A stretch of DNA of 64,000 bases from Paenibacillus polymyxa (GTDB lineage: Bacteria > Bacillota > Bacilli > Paenibacillales > Paenibacillaceae). A model generated the notes under the pieces. The model was not told the DNA's origin, did no database searches, and worked only from the letters and a program-made list of their open reading frames with translations. Below are positions 8,674 to 17,300 of this stretch, piece after piece. How positions within the stretch are numbered: position 1 is the stretch's first letter; each line of letters begins with the position of its first letter. The stretch covers positions 1-64,000 of the forward strand of contig NZ_JAGGNR010000044.1 in the NCBI RefSeq assembly GCF_018614975.1, written 5' to 3'. The position numbers and the translations under genes were made by a program.

Positions 8674-9060
8674 TTACAGCTTATCTATACTTAGTTCCAT
8701 TAGGTTGGCATTAATTACAACACCGGTCTGTTTCATAAAATTAAATCCCAGAATTCCGTCAATCTCTAAACCATAATTCATATTTCCTATTTCAACTTGA
8801 AAATCATTAATCGTTGTTTCATCTACAGTTATAGAATCGAGCGACTTGGTATAAACATACTCTATACCGCCTACACCTCTTATAATATCAACGAGATCAT
8901 CCTCTTCAGGAACCATTCCTACTTCCCGAACTGCATCTGCATTCAACAATGTACTAGCTGATCCGGTATCCAAAAGGACTTTTTCTAATTGTAGTACTTC
9001 TCCTCTAAATTCAAGCTTTATGCTTACGAAGGGTAGACCATAAACCTCTGAAATTTTCAT
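8674..9060 (-). CDS. Retropepsin-like aspartic protease
   Basis: 128 residues, the size of one half of a pepsin fold, so an active enzyme would be a homodimer as in retropepsins. The catalytic motif LLDTGSAST lies near residue 29, with a hydrophobic-hydrophobic-Gly element IDGILGFNFM near 100, typical of clan AA single-domain bacterial proteins. No signal peptide. The start ATG overlaps the stop of the upstream 85-residue gene by 4 nt (ATGA), so the two are translationally coupled. Its substrate is unknown; the partner protein is an obvious candidate for either substrate or cofactor. Confidence 0.85.
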   Translation of the reverse strand: MKISEVYGLPFVSIKLEFRGEVLQLEKVLLDTGSASTLLNADAVREVGMVPEEDDLVDIIRGVGGIEYVYTKSLDSITVDETTINDFQVEIGNMNYGLEIDGILGFNFMKQTGVVINANLMELSIDKL

Positions 9061-9314
9061 CGAGGACCTCTCATGCCAACATATCGTTCTCTTGCCACAA
9101 CTTCTGGACGTGAAGTGTGAAAAAAGCAGTATTCCCGTCTGGGATCTTCCTGATGCAATTCACCATAACGTTTTAGTGCCTTCGTAGAATCATCAAATGA
9201 ATCAATCACTGCCATCTCTTCGATATAACGCTGGCCTTCTCTAGAATGCGCCTTGGTTGCCTCAAAAACGACCCATTCATTAGGGAATCGCTCCTGAACT
9301 TCCTTCCATTGCAT
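9057..9314 (-). CDS. Conserved-type hypothetical protein, first gene of the aspartic-protease pair
   Basis: 85 residues, soluble, charged, with no signal peptide or membrane segment. It opens MQWKEVQERFPNEWVVFEA and ends in an Arg-rich tail. GGAGGTG lies about 7 nt before the ATG at 9314. I do not recognise a named domain. It overlaps the protease gene by 4 nt, so the two products should be made together; a functional link is inferred from that coupling alone. Confidence 0.75.
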   Translation of the reverse strand: MQWKEVQERFPNEWVVFEATKAHSREGQRYIEEMAVIDSFDDSTKALKRYGELHQEDPRREYCFFHTSRPEVVARERYVGMRGPR

Positions 9315-9423
9315 AGTGACACCTCCAGACCATTAGATAGAGATATTATATCATGTGGAAACAGTATTTTACGGGCTGACATTCTAAAATACATAGATTT
9401 TTAGAGCATTGCCTGTAAGTCTA

Positions 9424-10238
9424 TTATTTCTTCCTCCCGATGTACAGCAGATGCGATGAGATTCCCAATATGGAAGGGTCTTTGGCGGCTTCAATCATAT
9501 ATTGCATGAGTTCATCATACTCGCCACGCTCTTTCCAGTATTGCTGCTGCTCGTCCGTGAGCATCGCTCTAAGGCTGGATGAACCAATCAAATCAACGGT
9601 TTCAAATCCATATATTGCTCCATGAAGGGCGTAACGTCCTGAATATTAAAATAGTATGCTCCCGTAAATCGTCCTTGATCCTGATGATCGAATATGCCCT
9701 TTTCTACAAAAGAACGGATGGCTGCCATGTTATCATTCGGTTTCCAGTGCTGCGGGGATTGCAGCGAATTGATACTCATGCGCATTCGGCTTTGCATGGC
9801 TACAAACACCACGCCCCCTGTCTTGGTCACACGGTACAACTCCCGTACAGCCGCCATGCGCTCGTCGTCTGTCTGCAGATGATATAACGGCCCCAGCATG
9901 AGGGATGCATCATACGTCTCGTCAGCCATACCGGAGAGCGAAGTGGCATCGAGAACATGGAACCCATCGAATTGCTTTGTCAAACCGAACTCCTGAGCCT
10001 TTTGCCGCGCAGTGTCCACGGAGGAAGGTGTCAGATCCGACAAAGTGATCTGGTACTCCAGCTTCGCAAGCTCCATGGCATACTTCCCCGGACCTGCGCC
10101 ATTATCCAGAATACAACCAGTAGCAGGGAGATGTTCCCTGATGTAATGCATGTTAATGATGAATTCAATCGGTTCCCGCTCCAGTCTGCCCCACTCATCA
10201 AACCCGGAATAATATTCAATGATATGATCTCTCTTCAT
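9424..10238 (-). pseudogene. Class I SAM-dependent methyltransferase, frameshifted
   Basis: The open frame from 10238 encodes 216 residues with a Rossmann methyltransferase core: motif I LDNGAGPGKYA near residue 45, acidic LSDLTP after strand 2, LGPLYHL as motif IV, and RVTKTGGVVF. It stops at 9588, but the next frame continues with GFETVDLIGSSSLRAML and runs to a TAA at 9424-9426. At 9609-9616 the minus strand reads CAATATATGG; removing one AT gives CAATATGG and joins the frames exactly (813 nt, 270 codons plus stop). A 2-bp slip in an AT repeat has therefore cut off the last ~55 residues. The shortened protein keeps the SAM-binding core and might retain some activity. Substrate unknown. Confidence 0.8.
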
Positions 10239-10337
10239 CGATCTGACACCTGCCTTTTCTTATATATAGACCACCTAACCATGTTCAGAATTTAATTCCA
10301 ACCAGTATATATATACTAAATATTTCCTGTCAAACAA

Positions 10338-10376
10338 AAAACGTTCAATTCCCATTGAATGCGGAACTGAACGTTT
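10338..10376 (-). terminator. Terminator of yjdM
   Basis: AACGTTCA-TTCC and GGAA-TGAACGTT pair around a 10-nt loop, followed on the minus strand by TTTTTTGTTTG. It lies 13 nt after the yjdM stop. Confidence 0.75.
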
Positions 10377-10388
10377 CTCGATTTTATC

Positions 10389-10730
10389 TTATATCTTTTT
10401 CACAAACTCAGACTTCAACTTCATTGCACCCAAGCTGTCGATCTTGCAATCAATATCATGATCCCCATCAATCAGGCGGATATTCTTCACCTTCGTGCCC
10501 TGTTTGACTACAAGCGAGCTACCTTTAACCTTCAAATCTTTAATGACCGTAACGGTATCGCCATCACTTAGCACATTTCCGTTGGCATCACGGATTACTT
10601 TTGTATCCTCTACATTCTCATTGTCTGCTTCCAAAGACCATTCATGCGCACACTCCGGGCAAACCAGCAGTTGACCATCCTCGTACGTGTACTCCGAATT
10701 ACATTTGGGGCAGTTAGGCATACTAGACAT
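10389..10730 (-). CDS. yjdM: Zinc-ribbon protein YjdM (PhnA family)
   Basis: 113 residues from ATG 10730; the longer frame to 10799 lacks the family's normal N-terminus. It opens MSSMPNCPKCNSEYTYEDG with a four-cysteine zinc ribbon (CPKC and CPEC) and continues into the PhnA C-terminal beta domain (GDTVTVIKDLKVKGSS, GTKVKNIRL, then D-H-D-I-D-CKID-GAMKLK). The family was once linked to phosphonoacetate hydrolysis, but its role is not settled. It is a single gene with its own terminator. Confidence 0.92.
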   Translation of the reverse strand: MSSMPNCPKCNSEYTYEDGQLLVCPECAHEWSLEADNENVEDTKVIRDANGNVLSDGDTVTVIKDLKVKGSSLVVKQGTKVKNIRLIDGDHDIDCKIDSLGAMKLKSEFVKKI

Positions 10731-10965
10731 ATGTATTATACTCTCCATTCTACGATTGGCTTTCCCGCAAGTATAAGGGATTTCGACGGTATATTCCATA
10801 CGCTGCTCACTGCAAGGATGAATTTAAACCAAATTTAAGGTTCTTGCATCCCTCACTTTAAGGGTAACTACTTATGATGTAATTACTAGATACACACGAC
10901 AACCACCTACATTCTCTATGTCTCCACGAATGTTACTATATTGAATACCAAAGGAGTGCCTGCTC

Positions 10966-12117
10966 ATGTCCTCGTATGTTTTTCCTGTGCAAACGGCTTT
11001 TTTTATCTTCATCGTTGCGGCCATGTTCTTGCTGGTGCCGTGGCTGATCTATGGTTATCGCAAAGACGGCTTCTTCAGCTGGTCACGGTTTGGCGTCAGT
11101 TTTTCGTTTATCTTTTATATTCTGGCTGCCTATTGCCTCGTCATTCTCCCGTTTCCCACTACGCGAGATACTTGTGCGCAGCAAGCCGCTGACACGATCT
11201 ACTACAATCTGGTTCCATTCACTTTTGTCAAAGACATCATGAAAGAAACACCCATTGTATGGACTCAGCCATCCAGCTATATCGGAATGATTCAGGGCAG
11301 AGCCTTTTTGCAAGTGTTGTTTAACGTCCTGCTTCTCATGCCGCTGGGTGTATATATCCGTTATTTTTTTCAAAAGAGATCGTTCTGGACGTATGCTCTG
11401 CTTGGTGGATTCGGACTTTCCTTATTCTTCGAGATCACTCAAATCACCGGATTCTACGGGTATTACAATTGTCCCTACCGTCTGTTCGATGTAGATGACC
11501 TATTATTGAATACTTCAGGAACCGTGCTTGGATTTTTCACAGCTCCCATCCTGCTTGCTTTATTCCCATCACGTGCAAGCATTCAGGCGAAGAGTGAACA
11601 GATTGTGGAGCAAAACCAAGTGTATACTATGCCTCAATTGCTCGCGTTAATTATCGATGGCGTCGTTGTTGTCTTCCTTTCAAATCTGATCTCCATCTTC
11701 ACAGCATCTGATGTGATCAGTGATGCACTGAGTACGTCCATTGCTATGGTCATTGTGCTGTTCTTCATTCCTTGGGTACGAAATGGGGTAACTCCAGGCT
11801 CGGCCATCTTGCGATTCCGCTATGTGGATCGTCAGACCGGCACAACCACCAGTGAATCGTTATTCAAAAGGTTTGTCGCACTCTATGTTCCATGGCTGCT
11901 AGTTACGATCATTCGCCTGGTCAACGATTATGCTTTTTCCGGTAACCAGGATGTTATGCTTCAGCCTTATCAAATATGGATCTCCTTGGGGACATCTGGC
12001 ATCTATATGTTAGTCTACGCCGTGCTCTTTGTTCATGTCTTGATCGTGCTTTTCTCCCGTGAAAAACGTTCCTTCTACTTCGATGAGGTGGCCCGCACGC
12101 AGGCCTCTCGTAAATAA
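10966..12117 (+). CDS. VanZ-like / RDD-domain membrane protein
   Basis: 383 residues with about nine predicted membrane helices. Residues ~1-205 match VanZ: LFNVLLLMPLGVYIRYF near 125 and FEITQITGFYG-RLFDVDDLLLNTSGTVLGF near 150-185. From ~215 the protein continues with an RDD domain (LIIDGVVVVFLS, then RFRYVDRQTG). VanZ proteins are linked to low-level teicoplanin resistance and RDD to membrane transport; VanZ-RDD fusions occur in Paenibacillus-type genomes. AAAGGAG lies 10 nt before the ATG. The biological role is unknown. Confidence 0.85.
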   Translation: MSSYVFPVQTAFFIFIVAAMFLLVPWLIYGYRKDGFFSWSRFGVSFSFIFYILAAYCLVILPFPTTRDTCAQQAADTIYYNLVPFTFVKDIMKETPIVWTQPSSYIGMIQGRAFLQVLFNVLLLMPLGVYIRYFFQKRSFWTYALLGGFGLSLFFEITQITGFYGYYNCPYRLFDVDDLLLNTSGTVLGFFTAPILLALFPSRASIQAKSEQIVEQNQVYTMPQLLALIIDGVVVVFLSNLISIFTASDVISDALSTSIAMVIVLFFIPWVRNGVTPGSAILRFRYVDRQTGTTTSESLFKRFVALYVPWLLVTIIRLVNDYAFSGNQDVMLQPYQIWISLGTSGIYMLVYAVLFVHVLIVLFSREKRSFYFDEVARTQASRK

Positions 12118-12186
12118 TGTTTGACATATAACAATGTATGATTTTCCTTGAATCGATTCTTACGTTCTGCTTCTTCGGTCAAATCA

Positions 12187-12230
12187 AAAAAAGACGACGT
12201 TTCATTGTAAAAATGAACGTCGTCTTTTGA
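12187..12230. terminator. Bidirectional terminator
   Basis: Near-perfect arms AAAAGACGACGTT and AACGTCGTCTTTT around an AT-rich loop, with T/A tracts on both sides. It separates the convergent VanZ-RDD and esterase genes. Confidence 0.85.
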
Positions 12231-12280
12231 TTGGCTAATAACAGTTATTCAGAGTATCCATACACAATAACCGGCCTGGA

Positions 12281-13738
12281 TTATAACCCCAACAGCTCTC
12301 GCTTGGCTGCATCCGGATCATGTACAACTTCAATCTCATGGTTAAAGATTAGTGTCGCACGATCCTGCTCATATTCAGGCCAGTTCACACCCGCAACTTC
12401 AGGTTGACCGTTCTTGGCAAAGGAAATCCAGGCATCCTGTACCTTGAGGGCAAGTGCCGCCGCAGCTTCATCCGGCTCGGCATTCATGAATTTGAGGACA
12501 TGCAATGTATTAAACACAAAGAACATTTCGATGCTGTGAATCGCTCTTTTTAACAGGGGATGTTCCGGCATCACCCAATCAAATCGATACATCCACACCG
12601 GGGCATATTTCTGTTGTGCAGCAGCATATTGCAGCGCTGACCGCCAGAAGAACATATCGGTCATGACTTGGGCTTGTCCATCTGCCGTTTTGGGATAACT
12701 ATCCGCGATGGCTACCCGGTTCTCCAGATCTGGTGTCATAAAGTCTACGCCCTGAACCATATCGATCTCTTTTGAATAAGGCACATGCGGCTGGATGAAC
12801 AGTGCTCCCTCGTGCAATGTCGTACCAATCAGCACCGGAATGTTCTGCGCTGAGCCTTCGCTCACCGCCTGAAGTGGTACCTGTGGTAGTGTCTGCCCAT
12901 CCATTACAGGTTGGAAAAATAATGCCATACCTGCTCCACTCTGCTGTTTGATCGTTTCACCCGCTGCAATAATCTGCTCTACAGGGATTGTATTTAGCTT
13001 CTGCAGGTTGTCCCGGTCCACCCCAAGAATCTTCAGCATCCCTTCCCGCATGGCTGAAGCTTGCTCCGCAGGCATGAACTGGGATGCACCACTCTCCATA
13101 ATGGCACGTTGGAAGAGTCCTTTGGCCACTGGCATCGCCATCAGTGCTGCAATACTCATGCTGCCTGCTGATTCGCCGAACACCGTAACTTGATCCGGGT
13201 TACCACCAAAAGCAGAAATATTATCCTTCACCCACTGTAATGCCGCAACCTGATCCAGCAGACCTGCATTGGATACATATGAATCACCCAATAGAGCCAT
13301 ATGAAGGAAACCCAAAGGTCCTAATCGGTAGTTGATCGTCACAACAATGACGTCCCCCCGAACCGCTAACTGTGTACCATCATACATCGGCTGGCTACCC
13401 GAACCTGACACGAAGGAACCGCCGTGAATCCATACCATGACTGGCAATGTGGATGCTTCCTTTTTCCCAGGAGCCCAAATATTCAGATAGAGACTATCTT
13501 CTGACTCGTTCGGGAGTTCTGTCAGGCCTTCTGGTTGATGATTTCGAGGTTGTATATTCTCGGGTCCATATTGAGTGGCCTGTCTGATTCCATCCCATGA
13601 CTCGGGCTGTACCGGAGCCTTGAAACGCAGCTCACCTACCGGGGGTTTCGCATAGGGAATGCCTTTCCATACGCTTGCACCGTGCAAAAGCTCGCCTTGA
13701 ACGGTACCGTATTTCGTTTGAATCTCAAGTTCTCTCAT
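12281..13738 (-). CDS. Type-B carboxylesterase (PnbA-like)
   Basis: 485 residues, the standard length for bacterial type-B carboxylesterase/p-nitrobenzyl esterase (alpha/beta hydrolase). Visible elements are the oxyanion-hole HGGSF near 105, the DSLYLNIWAP signature near 81-90, nucleophile Ser190 in FGESAGS, the acid Glu in TLHEGALF near 310 and the His in AIHSIEMFFVFN near 396. It hydrolyses carboxylic esters; the physiological substrate is not known. No signal peptide, so intracellular. A single gene. Confidence 0.93.
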   Translation of the reverse strand: MRELEIQTKYGTVQGELLHGASVWKGIPYAKPPVGELRFKAPVQPESWDGIRQATQYGPENIQPRNHQPEGLTELPNESEDSLYLNIWAPGKKEASTLPVMVWIHGGSFVSGSGSQPMYDGTQLAVRGDVIVVTINYRLGPLGFLHMALLGDSYVSNAGLLDQVAALQWVKDNISAFGGNPDQVTVFGESAGSMSIAALMAMPVAKGLFQRAIMESGASQFMPAEQASAMREGMLKILGVDRDNLQKLNTIPVEQIIAAGETIKQQSGAGMALFFQPVMDGQTLPQVPLQAVSEGSAQNIPVLIGTTLHEGALFIQPHVPYSKEIDMVQGVDFMTPDLENRVAIADSYPKTADGQAQVMTDMFFWRSALQYAAAQQKYAPVWMYRFDWVMPEHPLLKRAIHSIEMFFVFNTLHVLKFMNAEPDEAAAALALKVQDAWISFAKNGQPEVAGVNWPEYEQDRATLIFNHEIEVVHDPDAAKRELLGL

Positions 13739-14224
13739 GAGTCACATACATCCTCTCTACTGATCGATAGTTCCTACTTACGACTGGTGTTGCTCAGATC
13801 CAGTGTAAAATTGGGCTGCCGAAATTCTGTCTCAAGGTTTATTAAATATCGTACACAAAGAATAATCTTTCACTTGCTTCATCGCCCTTTCGTCTACTGG
13901 CAGGCGCGTTTCCACTTATTTGAGTATAGATCTCCGCGAGACCCATTTACAAGTTTGTCCAGATTCAAGCGCTAAAGCTACGTTTCACGTGGAACTTTTA
14001 CAGGAATAATAAAGACTTCGTATAAACTCTCACTACCCTCAAGGTGCTCATCCTCATCCGTTGCAACTCCTGACATTCTTGCAGCACCACGGCCGCTATA
14101 CCATCATGGGCAGATTGCCGAAAGCATTCACAAGCGAGACTGTACTGCACCTGTGCTTTCATCCGCCATTGATACATAACCTAATTCGATTGAGTGACAG
14201 ATTCCCCTCTCCCTCGTGTCTTAA
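13739..14224. other. Intergenic region before the S-layer island, with a parS-like site
   Basis: No convincing gene. A weak minus-strand frame of 32 codons (13978-14076, containing DEDEHLEGSESLYEVF) has protein-like composition but no ribosome binding site, and may be a remnant of an unknown gene. At 13981-13996 lies CGTTTCACGTGGAACT. Its central 14 bp GTTTCACGTGGAAC are a GTTYCACGTGRAAC palindrome identical to the core of Firmicute parS (TGTTYCACGTGRAACA); only the two outer bases differ. Confidence 0.4.
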
Positions 14225-14246
14225 TTTTGTTCAGATTTTGTTCAGA
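14225..14246 (+). promoter_or_regulatory. Two perfect 11-bp direct repeats upstream of the S-layer gene
   Basis: TTTTGTTCAGA occurs twice in tandem (14225-14235 and 14236-14246), about 70 bp upstream of the SLH gene. The 18-bp string TTGTTCAGATTTTGTTCA in it recurs exactly upstream of the kinase gene (18835-18852). Heptamer direct repeats with an 11-bp period are the usual binding pattern of SARP-type regulators, and the response regulator at 22000-23109 is SARP-like. I infer that it is the binding site. Confidence 0.6.
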
Positions 14247-14315
14247 TGTACTTCGTTAAATTAAGGACATAACTTATCAAACTGAAATTAAACTTCATGA
14301 GGAGGAAATTGTGAG

Positions 14316-17300
14316 ATGAATAAAAACACAGTATTATATGACAAATTTTTCAAAATAGCACTTGCTACAACGATAGCAACAAGTGCACTTAACGTTGTGG
14401 CACCGGATTATATAAAAGCGAGTGAGAATGGGGAAACTTTTACAGATATCAAAGTTGCTTCGGATTATTATGAATATGTGAATGAATTATTTGAGCGTGG
14501 TTTTGTTAGTGGTTATAAAGATGGTTCATTCAAACCAGGAGGATTGTTAACACGTGCAGAAGCTTCAAAAATTTTGGCACTCAATCTAGGATTAAATATT
14601 ACTAAATCTTTTAATCCTACGTTTAAGGATGTTCCAGCGAGTGACTGGGCATACCCGTACATAGAAGCATTAAAAGAAGCAGGTGTTATCGATGGATTTC
14701 AGGATGGGACATTTAAACCAAACTCACCTATTACACGAAATCAAATGGCAAAAATTATTGTCAATGGCTATGGTCTAGAACCTGCTAAAGAAATTAATTT
14801 ACCATTTACGGATACACAATTAAAAAATAATTGGGCTGCTCCATATATTCAAACCTTATTTGATCTAGGTATTACAAACGGACAATCTGCCCAAAAATAT
14901 GGTGGAATTTCGACAGTAACACGTGGGGAAATGGCAGCAGTTACAATAAGATCCGAGAAAACAACGGAATATCGTGATAACCGCCAACCAGATGAGAAAG
15001 TTATTTCTGATATTAGCGGCAATAAAATGACTATGGGTGGTCAGGTATATTACATCAAAAAAGAACTTCAGCCATTGCTTCATACAAAAAATTTAGCAGC
15101 ATTAAATGAGGCGAATTTAGATTTTATCAAAATTGGCACAAAAATTATCGGTATTCGTAACCTGGAATTGACCAATGGAGGAACTATTGATAACCCGCTA
15201 ACATTGGATTTGGCTGGAGGTACTGTCGAAGCCAATATAAGCATTGCGGGCGATTATATTAAGCTGGAAAATGCCAATATTAATGGTGATATTACGGTTA
15301 AACAAGGTGACCAAAAGCAAATTGAATTCAATGGGCTTTCATTAAACGGGCACTTGATCATTAAAGGGGAAGCAAAACGTGAGCAAAAATCAGTTATTAA
15401 GCTTACGAACACGACAGTAGGCGAAATTGTTGTGAATCGTGACAACATTGAAATTGTCACGAATAATGCTACACCATCTATTAAGGTTGGTAATAATGTC
15501 TCAGGTATCGAAGTTGCCGGTAAAATTAATTCAATCCATTTTAATGGGAATCAGAACGTAGTCGTAAAAGGACAGCTTGAAACAAACCATTTAACAATTG
15601 ACACGCCAATAAAAGTAACACTTGAAAACAAAGCCCAACTGTCGAAAGTAGAAACGAAACAATACGGAAGTCAACTGATTGTGCCAAAAGACACTACAAT
15701 TGATACTTTAATTAAGCCAGTAAATATAAAGCCTGAAGAAGCTGTAAAATACCCGGGAGGTATATCTTCAGCAATTAAAAATGTGACTAATACCGCGCAG
15801 GTAGAACGCTCTACCCCCCCGATAATTCCAACAACACCGACAGCACCTTCGAGTGGAGGCGGATCTAATGGTGGCGGATCAACAGACGGTGGAAACAATG
15901 GGAGCACACCGAATCCATTTGTTTCTCAAACTTTAAAAGCCAATAATATTGAAGATACAGACAACGAAGACCCACTTGCTGTAGGCATGATTGGTACAAC
16001 AGTTACATCAAGTAATGAAATGGTCGCAACCGCTGCCTTAAAGGATGGAGAAATCGCCATCACATCCAAAGGTCCGGGTACAGCTACTATTTCGATTAAA
16101 GAAGATGCACCTTCCTTAAACGAATCACAAATTATTGTAACAGTGGATGCTAATGGTAAAATTACACATACGATTAAACGCCCTGTAGAGGTAATGCAAG
16201 ATAAAATCAATGCAACACCAGCACCGGGTGCAGATGTTTTAATCAAACTATTTGCAGGCATTGATATTAAGGGTGTTACGCCGGAAACTATCACAGATGT
16301 AACCACAGCAGTGAAAAAAGCGATTGTTGAAAAAGGTAAACCGTTAACAGAGAATGAATTAAAGTTAGTAGTTGATACGGCATTGCTTCCATCACTTATT
16401 AAAAAAGACAACCCAAGCTTAGAGCAGGTGTCTACTCCACTTGATTTAGTTACAGTGGGACCGAATGGTACAATCTTTAAATGGGATTCAGCTACAAAAG
16501 TGGGTGACCATAACGCAAGCATTGATCTTTCAACAGGAAACGTAATGCAAGATGCTGCAGATAATGAGAATGATAAACTTTTGTTAAATGTTACAGCAAC
16601 GAATGGAAATGCAATCAAAGAGGCTTCCATCGAAACTACAGTGTTAGAATCGAAAAAGCCTTACCTAGTGAGTGCCATTTTAAATGATATCGATAAAGAC
16701 GGAGATACTTCACCAGGAGATACAATTACATTCAAATTTAGTGAACCCGTTCGATATAGCGGGAACACAGAGGATCATAGTATTGATGAGCATCTTTTTG
16801 GGAAAGATTTCGTCTTTGGGATGGGTACTGATCACTATCCAATCCAAGCTGTTTGGTCTGAAGATGGGACAAGCCTCACCATGACAATCGGTGGAGACAC
16901 TACCAGTGCTAATGTTTTTAAAGTTGGCTCTGAAATTTCCCTAGTGGAAGGCTCAGTAAAAGATGCAAATGGTGGTCAAAGTATAACCAATTCGGTCAAA
17001 TTACAGCATGTACCATTTGCCTATGAAATGGTTCAAAATAACTTAACAGGTGACTTTATTTGGGAGAATGGTGCAGTTGTAAGTGAAGCAGCTGGGAAAA
17101 TAAAAAATTCGATTACTTTCTCACAGAATGGGGAACCCGTTGAAGGCTTAGAAATCTCATACACAGATGAAGATATCGCTCAAGGTTCCATCGCATCAGG
17201 TACATTCTCTCTCAAATCTGTAACTGTTACAAAAAACGGTAATTCGCAAAAAATCACTTTTGCAGACGGGGAAATTCTTAAGGTTACCACTTCTACTGTT

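Noticed and set aside
13682..14264. Two frames (97 and 67 codons) in the gap before the SLH gene
   Set aside because: One begins inside the esterase gene on the opposite strand; neither has a Shine-Dalgarno or plausible composition.
15926..16630. 234-codon antisense frame inside the SLH gene, and similar antisense frames at 17747-17989 and 18032-18427
   Set aside because: They are opposite a gene with clear domains, follow its codon periodicity, lack ribosome binding sites and resemble nothing.
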